A DNA stretch of 64,000 nucleotides from Acidiferrobacterales bacterium (GTDB lineage Bacteria > Pseudomonadota > Gammaproteobacteria > Acidiferrobacterales > SZUA-150), in the NCBI GenBank assembly GCA_947258385.1, contig CAMYII010000040.1:154511-218510 (forward strand). Direction: 5' to 3'. The translations under genes were made by a program, and so were the position numbers. Of this stretch, positions 55,611 to 64,000 are shown piece by piece; position 1 is the stretch's first letter, and every line of letters begins with the position of its first letter. The notes beneath the pieces are model-generated. The model was not told where the DNA came from. It saw nothing but the letters and a program-made list of their open reading frames with translations, and ran no database searches.

Positions 55611-56522
55611 TTAGCTTATCGTGTGCGTCTTTCCACGCAACAACTGAATAAACGCCTCTGCGACCGCATTGTTCAGGTTTGAGCGCGTGCGTGCGATCCA
55701 CAATATGCGTTTGATGCGCAGTCCCTGGATCTTGATGTGATATAGGTTGCCCACGCTCAGCGCTTCTTCTACAGCAAAGCGGGGCAGGAAGCTGACATGC
55801 TTACCGCGCTGGAGCATCTCTACGATAGTGTCCGTAGAGCCCACCTCCATGGCGATTGGAAGCTGTTGGATACCGATATCGTGAAGGGCTTTGTTGAGGG
55901 TGATGCGCATCGAGGACTGCGGCTCGCGCAGGACGTAGTGCAGCCGGGGCAGGTCCGTGACCGGTATAAGGCCGCTGCCCCAGAGCGGGTGGGTTTGGCC
56001 GCAGACCAACACCAACTCATCGTCCAACCACTTCTGCACCAGTATGTCGGGATGGTCCGGTGCCTGTTCCAGGAGCGCCAGGTCGGCCAGGCCGGTCGCG
56101 AGACGCGTCTGGATGCGACGCGTGTAGCCCATCCGGCTCTCGATCCGGTACTCCGGGTAGGCGTCGGCGAATCGAAGGAGCAGCTCCGGCAACATGTGCT
56201 CGCCAATGGCAAAAGTCACTTCGAGCCGCAGCCGGTTCTGCCCCGCCCGCAGCGACGCCAGGTCGTCGAGCAATGAGGTCTGGTGATCAAGCACCAACCT
56301 GGCATAGGCATAGACCATTTCTCCAGCGGGCGTAAGCTCCAGGCGGCGGCCTTCTCGTTGCATCAGCATCACGCCGTAGCAGGCGTCCAGGGCGCGCAGC
56401 CGTTTGGTCACCGCGGGCTGTCCCACGTGCAGGACGCGCCCCGCCTCCGCGACGCCGCCGCGCTCGACCACCGCCCGCAGGGTAGCCAGCTCTTTCAGGT
56501 CAGGAAGGCTTTTATATTCCAT
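55611..56522 (-). CDS. LysR-family transcriptional regulator
   Basis: 303 residues. The N-terminal helix-turn-helix (about 12-72) has AEAGRVLHVGQPAVTKRLRALD and the LTPAGE end. A periplasmic-binding-like effector domain follows (LRLEVTFAIGEHMLPELLL and VGSTDTIVEMLQRGKHVSFLP). Divergent from the SLC13/NhaD pair, so it probably regulates that operon and itself. A near-palindrome is seen between them at 56643-56660. Confidence 0.87.
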   Translation of the reverse strand: MEYKSLPDLKELATLRAVVERGGVAEAGRVLHVGQPAVTKRLRALDACYGVMLMQREGRRLELTPAGEMVYAYARLVLDHQTSLLDDLASLRAGQNRLRLEVTFAIGEHMLPELLLRFADAYPEYRIESRMGYTRRIQTRLATGLADLALLEQAPDHPDILVQKWLDDELVLVCGQTHPLWGSGLIPVTDLPRLHYVLREPQSSMRITLNKALHDIGIQQLPIAMEVGSTDTIVEMLQRGKHVSFLPRFAVEEALSVGNLYHIKIQGLRIKRILWIARTRSNLNNAVAEAFIQLLRGKTHTIS

Positions 56523-56642
56523 ATCGGAATATTAGCGTATATAGTTTCATTTGAATACCGCCCTCCAGCCAAGCAGTATTCCTCGCCTTTAAGCAGCCCA
56601 GGCCGACGCCTAGGCACCACACACGTTTTATCCTGCTTAATA

Positions 56643-56660
56643 TATTTCCCCATGGGAATA
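56643..56660. promoter_or_regulatory. Candidate LysR operator
   Basis: TATTTCCCCATGGGAATA, an interrupted near-palindrome with the T-N11-A spacing typical of LysR sites, in the LysR/SLC13 intergenic region. Confidence 0.5.
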
Positions 56661-56792
56661 CTGTGCCGCGGACGGCGCCGCTGACGTGCGAGTGTGTGCC
56701 GTCAGCCGGAGCGCCTTGCCACACCCGCAGGGCGGCCTGTTGTACCCTATCGCTATGTCTTGTAACTGTATTGAATTCGAGGAGACCCGAGC

Positions 56793-58778
56793 ATGACCGC
56801 CCTGGCAGATGAAGAGCAGACCCACCGGAGAACGGCACGCCCGACGCTCAAGCAATGGATCGCAGCCGCGGCGTTCGCGCTGGCGGCGATTTACCTGAGC
56901 CAGGTGGTACCCAGCATTGAGATCGCCTGGGTGAGCGCCATCCTTCTTTTTACCATTTATCTGTTCGCCTTCGAGGTGGTGGGCGTGGACGTGGCGGCGG
57001 CCACGGTCATGGTTCTGCTGGGGCTGACTTCGCTGGTCGCGCCTGTCATGGGACTGGAGCAGGGCCTCGTCGACACCAAACACCTATTCGATGGCTTTTC
57101 CTCCAACGCGGTGATCTCCATCATCGCCGTCATGATCATTGGCGCCGGTCTGGACAAGACCGGCATCATGAGCAAGGTGGCGACCTTCATTCTAAAGATC
57201 GGCGGGACGACGGAGACCCGTATCATCCCTATTATCTCCAGTACGGTCGGCGTTATCTCCTCATTCATGCAAAATGTCGGCGCCGCCGCGTTATTCCTGC
57301 CCGTGGTCTCGCGTATCTCCGCACGCTCGGGACTGCCCATGTCACGGTTGCTCATGCCCATGGGTTTTTGCGCCATCCTTGGCGGCACGGTGACCATGGT
57401 CGGATCGAGCCCTTTGATCCTGCTCAATGATTTGATCCTGAACTCGAACCAGGCCCTGCCGGTCGCGCAGCAGATGGACACCTGGTCGCTATTCTCCGTC
57501 ACGCCTATCGGCCTGGCGCTGGTGGCGACCGGCATCATTTATTTTGTACTGGCCGGACGCTTCGTTTTGCCCACCGCAGCCGAGGAGATCGGCGCCACCG
57601 GCAGCAACACCATGCGGTACTTTCAGGATGTTTATGGCGTGAACTACGACCTGTTTGAGGTGGTGGTGCCTGAGGACAGCGCACTGGTGGGCAAACAACT
57701 TGACGACGTGGAGCCAAAAGAACGCATCCGTGTCGTCGCTGCCCTGCGCGGCAGCGATGACCTGCGCGTCGGTCCGGGCGGTCTTGCCAGGGACGTGGGC
57801 ATCGAGGCCGGTACGGTACTGGGCATTTTGGCCGCCCCGCAGAACCTGAAGAAATTCGTCGAACGCTACGGCTTGGAGCAGCGTAAGGACATCGAGACCT
57901 TCACCGAGGCCCTGGCCGCCACCAAGGCAGGCATCGGCGAAATCGTCATTCCGCCCGGCTCCAGCCTCATCGGTAAGAGCGCCCGCGACGTATGGATGCG
58001 CAAGACTTATGGCATCGCCATGGTCGCCCTGCATCGCGGCGGCGAAACCCTGCGCGAGGGCCAGGGCATCCGCGACCTGCCGCTCGCCGCCGGTGACACC
58101 CTGGTCGTGCATACCACCTGGGATGCCCTGGCGCGGCTGGAGAAAGACCGTAATTTCGTGGTGGTGACAACGGAGTATCCCCATGAGGAAATACGTCCGC
58201 AAAAACTTGGGTTCGCGTTATTTTTCTTCACTGTTGCCCTGTGTCTGGTTTTGTTTACCGATCTGCGACTGTCGGTGGCGCTGCTCACCGGCGCCATGGG
58301 CATGGTCCTTTCCAGGGTGCTCAGCATCGAGGAGGCCTACCGGGCAGTGAGTTGGAAGACGGTGTTTCTGCTGGCCTCCCTGATTCCTTTGGGGTTGGCG
58401 GTTGAGACATCAGGGACCGCCAGATGGATCGCCGAGCAGGTCCTTGCGGTGGTGGGTGACATGCCCGTCTGGGTCATACAGGCGGCAGTGGCGGTATTGG
58501 CCACCTTTTTCACTCTCGTGATGTCCAATGTGGGCGCCACCGTCCTGCTCGTGCCGCTGGCAGTGAATATCGCCATCGGCGCGGGCGCCAACCCGGCGAT
58601 CTTCGCTTTGACCGTGGCCATTGCCACGTCCAACTCGTTCCTCATCCCTACCCACCAGGTCAATGCTCTGATTATGGGACCGGCCGGTTACCGTGTACCG
58701 GATTTCATGCGCGCGGGCGGCATTATGACCGTGCTGTTCCTTGTCGTAATGATGCTGATGTTGAGTCTGGTGTTCTGA
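56793..58778 (+). CDS. SLC13-family permease with two TrkA-C domains
   Basis: 661 residues. Membrane helices at about 22-120, 130-260 and from 470 on form a DASS/ArsB-type permease. Two TrkA-C regulatory domains lie between about 285 and 450 (PEDSALVGKQLDDVEPKER, IPPGSSLIGKSARDVW). The conserved hairpin-helix sequences SFMQNVGAAALFLP and MSNVGATVLLVPLA are present. Such proteins move sulfate, dicarboxylates or tungstate/molybdate with sodium. The substrate is not decidable here. Starts after GGAGA. It runs 13 bp before nhaD. Confidence 0.87.
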   Translation: MTALADEEQTHRRTARPTLKQWIAAAAFALAAIYLSQVVPSIEIAWVSAILLFTIYLFAFEVVGVDVAAATVMVLLGLTSLVAPVMGLEQGLVDTKHLFDGFSSNAVISIIAVMIIGAGLDKTGIMSKVATFILKIGGTTETRIIPIISSTVGVISSFMQNVGAAALFLPVVSRISARSGLPMSRLLMPMGFCAILGGTVTMVGSSPLILLNDLILNSNQALPVAQQMDTWSLFSVTPIGLALVATGIIYFVLAGRFVLPTAAEEIGATGSNTMRYFQDVYGVNYDLFEVVVPEDSALVGKQLDDVEPKERIRVVAALRGSDDLRVGPGGLARDVGIEAGTVLGILAAPQNLKKFVERYGLEQRKDIETFTEALAATKAGIGEIVIPPGSSLIGKSARDVWMRKTYGIAMVALHRGGETLREGQGIRDLPLAAGDTLVVHTTWDALARLEKDRNFVVVTTEYPHEEIRPQKLGFALFFFTVALCLVLFTDLRLSVALLTGAMGMVLSRVLSIEEAYRAVSWKTVFLLASLIPLGLAVETSGTARWIAEQVLAVVGDMPVWVIQAAVAVLATFFTLVMSNVGATVLLVPLAVNIAIGAGANPAIFALTVAIATSNSFLIPTHQVNALIMGPAGYRVPDFMRAGGIMTVLFLVVMMLMLSLVF

Positions 58779-58791
58779 GGCATCAATCGCT

Positions 58792-60210
58792 ATGAAAAAT
58801 TTGCTCAAATCTCTGGTCGCCATCGGTATGGCGGCGATGCCCGGTCTTGCATTGGCAGCGGAAAATGGCGGACAAGCGCTTGACCTGACCGGCCACTGGG
58901 TCGGCCCGTTTGCCGTCGCGGTCTTTCTGGTGGCCTACCTGCTGGTGATGGCGGAGGAATTCACCCACCTGCGCAAGTCCAAACCGGTGATTCTGGCCGC
59001 TGGACTCATCTGGGGCACCATTGCCTGGGTCTATGATGCCCACGGCTTGCCGCATATGGCGGAACAGGCGGTGCGCCATAACCTGCTGGAATATGCCGAG
59101 CTGATGCTGTTCCTGCTGGTGGCGATGACCTATATCAACTCCATGGAAGAACGGCGGGTGTTCGATGTGCTGCGCGCCTGGCTGATCCGCAAAGGCTTCG
59201 GATTCCGTTCATTATTCTGGATTACCGGCACGCTGGCCTTCTTCATCTCGCCCATTGCCGACAACCTGACCACCGCTTTACTCATGTGCGCCGTGGTACT
59301 GGCGGTGGGCGGTGACAACAGCCGCTTTGTCACCCTGACCTGCATCAACATCGTCGTCGCCGCCAATGCCGGCGGCGCCTTCTCGCCCTTTGGCGATATC
59401 ACCACCCTGATGGTCTGGCAAAAGGGCGTTGTGGATTTCTGGACATTCTTCGCCTTGTTCCTGCCGTCGGCGGTCAATTTCCTGGTGCCGGCAGCCATTA
59501 TGTCTCTCGCCGTACCCAACCTGAAACCCGAGGCCAGCCAGGAAGTGGTGCCGTTGATGCGGGGCGCACGCCGGATCATAGGCCTGTTTTTACTCACCAT
59601 CATCACCGCGGTATCGTTCCATAATTTCCTTCATCTGCCACCGGTCATCGGTATGTTGACCGGCCTGGGCTATCTGCAGGTGTTTGGTTTTTATCTAAAG
59701 AAAACCGCACACCGCGAACATAAAAGTCCGGACAATGCCGAGCACCACGACCAAATGGGCGATATGGTCAGTTTTGATGTGTTCCGTCCCGTCGCCCGCG
59801 CCGAATGGGATACCCTGCTGTTTTTCTACGGTGTCGTCGCCTGCGTTGGCGGGCTCGGCTTTATCGGTTATCTCGGTCTGGCCTCTGAACTCATGTACAC
59901 TCAATGGGGCGCTACCGCGGCCAATATCAGCGTAGGCCTGCTATCCGCCATCGTGGACAACATTCCAGTGATGTTTGCCGTGCTCACCATGCAGCCCGAT
60001 ATGTCGACCGGTCAGTGGCTGCTGGTCACCCTCACGGCCGGTGTTGGCGGCAGTCTGCTTTCGATCGGCTCGGCTGCCGGCGTTGCCCTGATGGGGCAGG
60101 CCCGCGGAAAATACACCTTTTTCAGTCACCTCAAATGGAGCCCGGTCATCGCGCTCGGTTATGCCGCCAGCATTTACGGCCACTTGTGGATCAACAGGGC
60201 CTATTTCTGA
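58792..60210 (+). CDS. nhaD: Sodium/proton antiporter NhaD
   Basis: 472 residues. An N-terminal cleavable-looking helix (1-23, LALAAEN) is followed by about 12 membrane segments. Family blocks are EYAELMLFLLVAMTYINSMEER, FFISPIADNLTTALLM, NIVVAANAGGAFSPFGD and LSAIVDNIPVMFAVLTM. NhaD exchanges Na+ or Li+ for protons in marine and haloalkaliphilic bacteria. Coupled with the SLC13 permease, it would recycle sodium taken up by symport. Confidence 0.9.
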   Translation: MKNLLKSLVAIGMAAMPGLALAAENGGQALDLTGHWVGPFAVAVFLVAYLLVMAEEFTHLRKSKPVILAAGLIWGTIAWVYDAHGLPHMAEQAVRHNLLEYAELMLFLLVAMTYINSMEERRVFDVLRAWLIRKGFGFRSLFWITGTLAFFISPIADNLTTALLMCAVVLAVGGDNSRFVTLTCINIVVAANAGGAFSPFGDITTLMVWQKGVVDFWTFFALFLPSAVNFLVPAAIMSLAVPNLKPEASQEVVPLMRGARRIIGLFLLTIITAVSFHNFLHLPPVIGMLTGLGYLQVFGFYLKKTAHREHKSPDNAEHHDQMGDMVSFDVFRPVARAEWDTLLFFYGVVACVGGLGFIGYLGLASELMYTQWGATAANISVGLLSAIVDNIPVMFAVLTMQPDMSTGQWLLVTLTAGVGGSLLSIGSAAGVALMGQARGKYTFFSHLKWSPVIALGYAASIYGHLWINRAYF

Positions 60211-60518
60211 ACGGCCCGAATTACCCGTTCCGCATCGGTTTTATATGGTTGACCCATTATGGTTATGAAAAGCGCCCCCGCCGGCGTCGCCGGCGACAGG
60301 TCTACTGCGCATCGATTCTAGGGGCCGGTCAGGCGGAGAAGCTCAGTCCGCCGCCATTTTTCCTCCCCATTTTTCCCTGCATTGCCGAATAGTAATGTTT
60401 TGACAATCTTGTGGTTAGGTGGAATCACTAGCATACGGTTTCCGATAGAGCCAGGCACTCACCGGCGTATATACGGAACTTGTTAGTTTAACGCACCAAA
60501 TACCAAGGAGGATTTAAC
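60211..60518. other. Intergenic stretch
   Basis: 308 bases. A GC-rich hairpin (GCCGGCG/CGCCGGC) near 60280-60300 may end the nhaD transcript. The promoter of the next gene should lie near 60400-60500. No gene seen. Confidence 0.4.
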
Positions 60519-61307
60519 ATGGAAGCGCGACAGTTAAGCACCAACAAACGAACAGGAGAATTCAAAACGACGCGATACATGCGTAAGTTACCCGTTTTTC
60601 TGGTGGCACTGGTCACTCTCGGTTTGGGAACGGCCTCCCCCAGTGGCTGGGCCAAAGGCGAGATGGACGAGGTGGCTTTGGACGATGCCAAAATGATCAT
60701 CGAGTTTAACTCCACGGATGAAGATGTGGGCATTCAGGTCTTCCTCGACGGCGAGGCCTGGAAGGAGATGGTGATCTTCACACCGGACGAGCGCAGGATC
60801 TTCAAGGTTAGGGGCGAAGGCAGCGTGAAGGGACTCGGCCTTACCGAGCTATTCTTCGAGAGCGAGGAGCCGTCGCTCGATGAGCTCCCGCTCGAAGAGT
60901 TCCTGGCCCTGTTCCCGGAAGGGGAATACGAGTTCGAGGGCGTGACGGTTGATGGAATTGAGCTGGAGGGCGCGGCGACATTCACGCACGTCATTCCGGC
61001 CGGGCCCGTCATTGTCTGGCCGACAGCGGGCACGATAGTAGACCCTAATGATGCCGTGGTTATGTGGGAGCCCGTTACAAGTACTGTCACCGGTTCACCG
61101 GCAATTGAGATTGTTGGCTACTAGGTCATCGTTGAACAGGAAGAACCGCTGCGCGTATTTAGCGTTGACTTGCCGGCTTCGGCCACGCGCGTCACCGTTC
61201 CGCCGGAATTCCTCCAACCCGGCACCCCGCATAAGTTCGAGGTGTTAGCGATAGAGGTGAGCGGAAACCAGACGATTTCGGAGAGCACTTTCACGACCTC
61301 GCCGTGA
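60519..61307 (+). pseudogene. Exported acidic protein with FN3-like end, in-frame stop
   Basis: An ATG with AAGGAGG upstream. The signal peptide (about 23-46, FLVALVTLGLGTASPSGWA) leads to an acidic domain with FNSTDEDVGIQVFLDGEAWK and FFESEEPSLDELPLEEF. At 61122-61124 a TAG interrupts the frame after EIVGY. The same frame then continues for 60 codons as the rest of a fibronectin-III-like domain (VIVEQEEPLRVFSVDLP, HKFEVLAIEVSGN). CAG to TAG would restore a Gln. Stop at 61305-61307. Confidence 0.8.
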
Positions 61308-61433
61308 TGGCTTAACGCACGCTTGCGGGGCGCCATTCGCATCTCGATTCATGGCGCTGGCGGCGGCGAATGGCGCCTGGCCCCGATCTGCCCGTGGCTA
61401 TATCGGTGGCTCCGGGGCCCGTGGTCAGAGAGC

Positions 61434-61461
61434 AAAAACCCCGCCGGGTGGCGGGGTTTTT
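61434..61461. terminator. Bidirectional rho-independent terminator
   Basis: A perfect 12-bp stem with A5 and T5 flanks, loop GGGT, between the convergent FN3-like and cold-shock genes. It can act on both strands. Confidence 0.9.
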
Positions 61462-61492
61462 GACTCAAACTTGCTAGCGCAGTGTACAACGC

Positions 61493-61696
61493 TTAAGCTG
61501 GCTGAACTTTCGCCGCCGACGGGCCCTTGGCGCCCTGTTCGACGTCAAAAGTCACTTTCTGGCCTTCCGCAAGGGACTTGAAGCCACCGCCCTCAATGGC
61601 GGAATGATGCACGAAGACATCCTTGCTGCCGTCTTCCGGGGTAATGAAGCCGAAGCCTTTAGCGTCGTTGAACCACTTTACTATTCCTGTAGTCAT
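61493..61696 (-). CDS. csp: Cold-shock protein
   Basis: 67 residues from the ATG at 61696. The CspA fold shows RNP1 KGFGFI and RNP2 VFVHHSAI, with VKWFNDAKG at the start and [18 protein letters not shown] at the end. It binds single-stranded RNA and DNA and melts secondary structure. The longer frame upstream, over 150 bases of leader, is more likely an untranslated region, common in csp mRNAs. Confidence 0.93.
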   Translation of the reverse strand: MTTGIVKWFNDAKGFGFITPEDGSKDVFVHHSAIEGGGFKSLAEGQKVTFDVEQGAKGPSAAKVQPA

Positions 61697-61990
61697 GAAA
61701 ATACCTCTGTTTAGTTGAATTGCGATATTTTGCAGTTCATTCTTGAAAGCGAAATCGTTGGAGTAACCACAGACGTAACTGGAGGACCTTCCGAACCGAC
61801 TACAAGAAGTGGGCTGCAATGCGGCCACTATACACAAACCTTGCCCAATAACCACTACTATTTTGCCGTGGGTCGAGGATCAAGGGCGGGTATATGTCCG
61901 CATGGGGGTCAATATGGCGTCCGGGCTGATGAAATTCAAGCACACCACGCTTTCACCCGGTCGCATTGAATGAAAAGCAGAACCCGCTGC

Positions 61991-62161
61991 CTAATTGGCG
62001 ACTGACTCGCCCTCGCCCTCGCCCTCGCCCGGAGACTGGTCTGGGTTCTCTGAGGGTTGGATCTCGTCTTTCAGCGACTTTCGCCGTTGTTTCTCCTCTT
62101 TTTTTCTTTTCTTTGCTAGTTCTTTCTGCCGCTTTTCATAGCGATAATTAGTTGTGGCCAA
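61991..62161 (-). CDS. Small basic protein with GE-repeat tail, 56 residues
   Basis: A TTG start with AGGA seven bases upstream. The product is strongly charged: NYRYEKRQKELAKKRKKEEK, then KDEIQPSENPDQSP and a GEGEGEGESVAN end. The Lys/Arg-rich N-terminal motif resembles a small family common in Proteobacteria and of unknown function. The tail is written by four GGCGAG hexamers (62009-62031), a likely slippage site. It was too short for ordinary ORF lists. Confidence 0.65.
   Translation of the reverse strand: MATTNYRYEKRQKELAKKRKKEEKQRRKSLKDEIQPSENPDQSPGEGEGEGESVAN
62009..62031. repeat. Hexanucleotide repeat GGCGAG (minus strand)
   Basis: About four perfect copies of the hexamer, read as CGCCCT on the plus strand. 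It encodes the GE dipeptide repeat of the overlapping small gene. Confidence 0.8.
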
Positions 62162-62326
62162 TTTGTCGTCCTATTTTCAGGTCTTTGATGGCGCAAAGCC
62201 ACGGTGTGGAAGCTCTGCATCCGATAGCATTATGAACATCGAATAATGCGTTATTGTAAGTAATTTGGAGTCAAAATGCTTGTATTCAAGTACTCTGACC
62301 ACCTGATTCGACGACATTCCGTCTCT

Positions 62327-62450
62327 TCATGGCGATTTCAGCTTAGCTCGTGTCTCTTGCGCCCTGCGACTGTCGTTATTCAACTCCATCCGGCACAGCA
62401 GCTCGGAAACGGTGAGGCCGAAGGCGTGGGCCAGTTTTTTGCCTGAATGA
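62327..62450 (-). pseudogene. XRE-family regulator C-terminal fragment
   Basis: KLAHAFGLTVSELLCRMEL matches the XRE gene at 63814 (KLAHAFGLTVSEFLRS). The frame upstream runs into the hairpin repeat at 62441-62549 instead of the DNA-binding helices, so this is a truncated remnant. Confidence 0.6.
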
Positions 62451-62549
62451 GGTGAAGAAATGCCCTTGGGGACGCCAATATCTCCCTGACCTCCCCGGCC
62501 ATGGCTAGCCCTTGGCCTGGGAGGGGGGTCGGTAAGGACCCACTCACGT
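62441..62549. repeat. Interspersed hairpin repeat, 62-kb copy
   Basis: Aligns with 40001-40105 along its length (GGTGAAGAAATGCC, then the GC-rich stem, then CCACTCACGT). It replaces the 5' part of the XRE fragment. Confidence 0.7.
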
Positions 62550-62679
62550 TGCATAAAAGGGTTCTGAACCTCCCCCACTTAATTGGTATACGACCCACCA
62601 GATGTGCCGCTAGGCACTCATCAAAAATCTGTTGTGTTGCTACGCAACGCTTGGTGGGTTACACCCCAAGGGCACTTCC

Positions 62680-62792
62680 TTCGGGCGCACCCCAAGGGCA
62701 CTTTGTCACTTCGTTCGGGCGCACCCCAAGGGCACTTTGTCACTTCGTTCGGGCGCACCCCAAGGGCACTTTGTCACTTCGTTCGGGCGCGC
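62680..62792. repeat. 34-bp tandem repeat, three copies plus a partial
   Basis: The unit TTCGGGCGCACCCCAAGGGC (first 20 of 34 bases) repeats at 62680, 62714 and 62748, with a truncated fourth from 62782. A TTGGTGGGTTAC-type element precedes and GCTAACCCACCC follows, a known kind of palindromic intergenic element. It has no CRISPR-type spacers. Confidence 0.85.
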
Positions 62793-62883
62793 AAAAAACG
62801 CTAACCCACCCTACATTTTGGCTTAAATAAGTGCCATTCGGGCCTGACCCCGGATTTCCTACGAAACAGAAGCTCTTGATTAT

Positions 62884-63492
62884 TTAGTGACTCATCCACT
62901 CTGCGCGGGTGCCAACACGATCCCATGCCTGCCACTCTGGGATATAACGGGCGAGCACCTCGCGAATCTGCGCTTCAGACATACCGCCTTTGTATTCATA
63001 TAACGTATGTCCTTCTGGAGAATAGAGAAAGTGTGTCGGTACCACACGCCCCCAAAGGTCGGTTGCCGACACCACGTTTTCAGGATTGAGTCCGAAACGA
63101 CTGGCCCAGGCTCGCGCGGTTTGTTGATCCGGTATATCTCTATATTTAGCGCTCTTGCTGGTCATAACCGTCATGAATACGACTGTGTCAGGATAGACAT
63201 TCTCCAGCCGTTTTATGACCTGAGCTTGTGGGGTACACGGTGGGCACCAGGGAGCGGCAAAATCTGTCCAGATAAATTTTCCTGCATTCCGATCAATTGC
63301 AATCTCTTCCCCGGCTGCATTGATGCGGTATTTCGTTCCTGATGGTGTCACTTGGCCGGCGTAAGACGTGTCATACATATCACCGACATAGGGATTCTTT
63401 TTCTTTGAGTCATTGGTGCAGCCAACGACTATTACTGAAACAAACAGCAATAAAAAACAGCTTAAGTATATGTGGTGATTACTTTTGATCAT
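62884..63492 (-). CDS. TlpA-like thioredoxin lipoprotein
   Basis: 202 residues from the ATG at 63492. A lipobox VVGC (Cys25) marks a lipoprotein. The thioredoxin-like domain has the redox motif WCPPC, a conserved cis-Pro region VVPTHFLYSPEG and the usual EYKGG turn. It would reduce periplasmic disulfides, for instance in cytochrome c maturation or repair of sulfoxide reductases. It could serve the c-type cytochromes of the window, but they are 20 kb away. Confidence 0.87.
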   Translation of the reverse strand: MIKSNHHIYLSCFLLLFVSVIVVGCTNDSKKKNPYVGDMYDTSYAGQVTPSGTKYRINAAGEEIAIDRNAGKFIWTDFAAPWCPPCTPQAQVIKRLENVYPDTVVFMTVMTSKSAKYRDIPDQQTARAWASRFGLNPENVVSATDLWGRVVPTHFLYSPEGHTLYEYKGGMSEAQIREVLARYIPEWQAWDRVGTRAEWMSH

Positions 63493-63640
63493 ACAGAGTT
63501 CCTGTTCAGCCATCCAGAAAAGATCCCATCAATAATTGCAACGCCCTCTATATCTAATAATATAGCCGATAATCGGGCTCATTTCGGACTCAAGATAGGA
63601 AAATCAGGGGCGGTGATGCGAGCAGGACACGACGCGGGTC

Positions 63641-63730
63641 AACCCAGAAAATAGGGGACAGGCCACGGTTAAACACCACCTTTTTAACCCAAAAAATAGG
63701 GGACAGGCCACGGTTAAACACCACCTTTTT
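63641..63730. repeat. 45-bp tandem repeat of the AGGGGACAGGCCACGG type
   Basis: Two copies, 63641-63685 and 63686-63730, nearly identical. The AATAGGGGACAGGCCACGGTT core is a pattern I recall from intergenic repeats near REP-associated transposases in Proteobacteria, but no transposase is here. Confidence 0.75.
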
Positions 63731-63813
63731 TACTGTTTAGGTATAACGCATCACATTATAGAACACGAGGCGTTATGGCGCTGGTTGTGACAGCGTCTTG
63801 GTGTGAGTGGGGC

Positions 63814-64000
63814 TCAGGATTTCTGCGGTTCTCCATCGTTGGGATGCCGCAGGTTTGCAAGCACGTCCTGGTCGGGCGTGCCATTCGGCGAGCGCAGGAA
63901 CTCGGAGACGGTGAGGCCGAAGGCGTGGGCGAGTTTTTCTACGTTGTCGATGGAAATGTGACGTCCAAGGGTGAGGCGGATTAAGGCAGCCATCCAGTGA
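63814..64000 (-). CDS. XRE-family transcriptional regulator, partial
   Basis: The C-terminal about 62 residues of a helix-turn-helix regulator, with its N-terminus beyond the window. The last helix pair is GRHISIDNVEKLAHAFGLTVSEFL, a Cro/C1-type end, followed by a short tail. Two shorter relatives appear as remnants at 62327 and 32054. Confidence 0.7.
   Translation of the reverse strand, partial: HWMAALIRLTLGRHISIDNVEKLAHAFGLTVSEFLRSPNGTPDQDVLANLRHPNDGEPQKS

Noticed and set aside
17262..61124. A recoded stop codon (Gln suppressor) across several genes
   Set aside because: Stops of all three types are affected, and the sigma-factor site aligns with an aromatic residue rather than Gln, so a common reassignment does not fit.
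62680..62792. CRISPR array
   Set aside because: The repeats are directly adjacent with no unique spacers and no cas gene nearby.

Overview
This window looks like chromosomal DNA of a Gammaproteobacterium, probably a respiratory sulfur-oxidising or related lithotrophic lineage. The inference rests on gammaproteobacterial-type families (ZntB, YqhA, YbaN, NhaD, a GbsR/MarR regulator, DUF1244), a fairly high G+C composition, and a periplasmic set of c-type cytochromes, a TsdA-like dihaem protein and two SoxB-like metallophosphoesterases. There is no rRNA, tRNA, CRISPR array or intact transposase, so the taxonomic call stays broad.

Layout. 0-9.3 kb: an IS5-type MITE, then ion and stress membrane proteins (ZntB-like transporter, MscS channel, YqhA), a sensor-domain protein, hydrolases, a frameshifted zinc-ribbon gene and the first of three DUF1858-like genes. 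9.3-14 kb: a DUF411 metal-binding lipoprotein and a four-gene phospholipid operon (CDP-alcohol phosphatidyltransferase, CdsA, PlsC, fused hydrolase/methyltransferase). 14-26 kb: small secreted proteins, a damaged ECF sigma/anti-sigma/cupredoxin locus, an FAH-family enzyme, a GAF histidine kinase, a double zinc ribbon, a phospholipase D protein, a 2-hydroxyacid dehydrogenase with a signal peptide, and a previously unlisted decayed lipoprotein gene. 26-31.8 kb: a PHA-system protein, then a DUF393/TIGR01777/DUF4166 operon beside a GbsR/MarR regulator with matching palindromes at both promoters, and a TPR gene broken by a perfect 16-bp tandem duplication. 32-38.4 kb: small conserved proteins and an OmpR/EnvZ-type two-component pair divergent from a Spy/CpxP-like lipoprotein, with a three-fold GTTAC repeat between them.

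38.5-53.3 kb is the most distinctive part. An AraC-type regulator with an altered receiver domain sits between two divergent groups: on the minus strand a pentahaem cytochrome, a TsdA-like dihaem cytochrome and a YncE-like propeller; on the plus strand two tandem SoxB-like proteins, a 1012-residue double beta-propeller of the PQQ-repeat type, and exported MsrB and MsrA. I read this as a periplasmic oxidation module with its own methionine-sulfoxide repair; the substrate is unknown.

53.4-64 kb: YbaN, a membrane-anchored amidohydrolase, LysR divergent from an SLC13 permease/NhaD pair, a nonsense-interrupted secreted protein, a cold-shock protein, a small basic protein, a TlpA-like lipoprotein, and an XRE regulator running off the edge. 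Repeats cluster in the gene-poor gaps.

A recurring theme is gene decay: eight small accessory genes carry a visible frameshift, in-frame stop or duplication, while the large housekeeping genes are intact.
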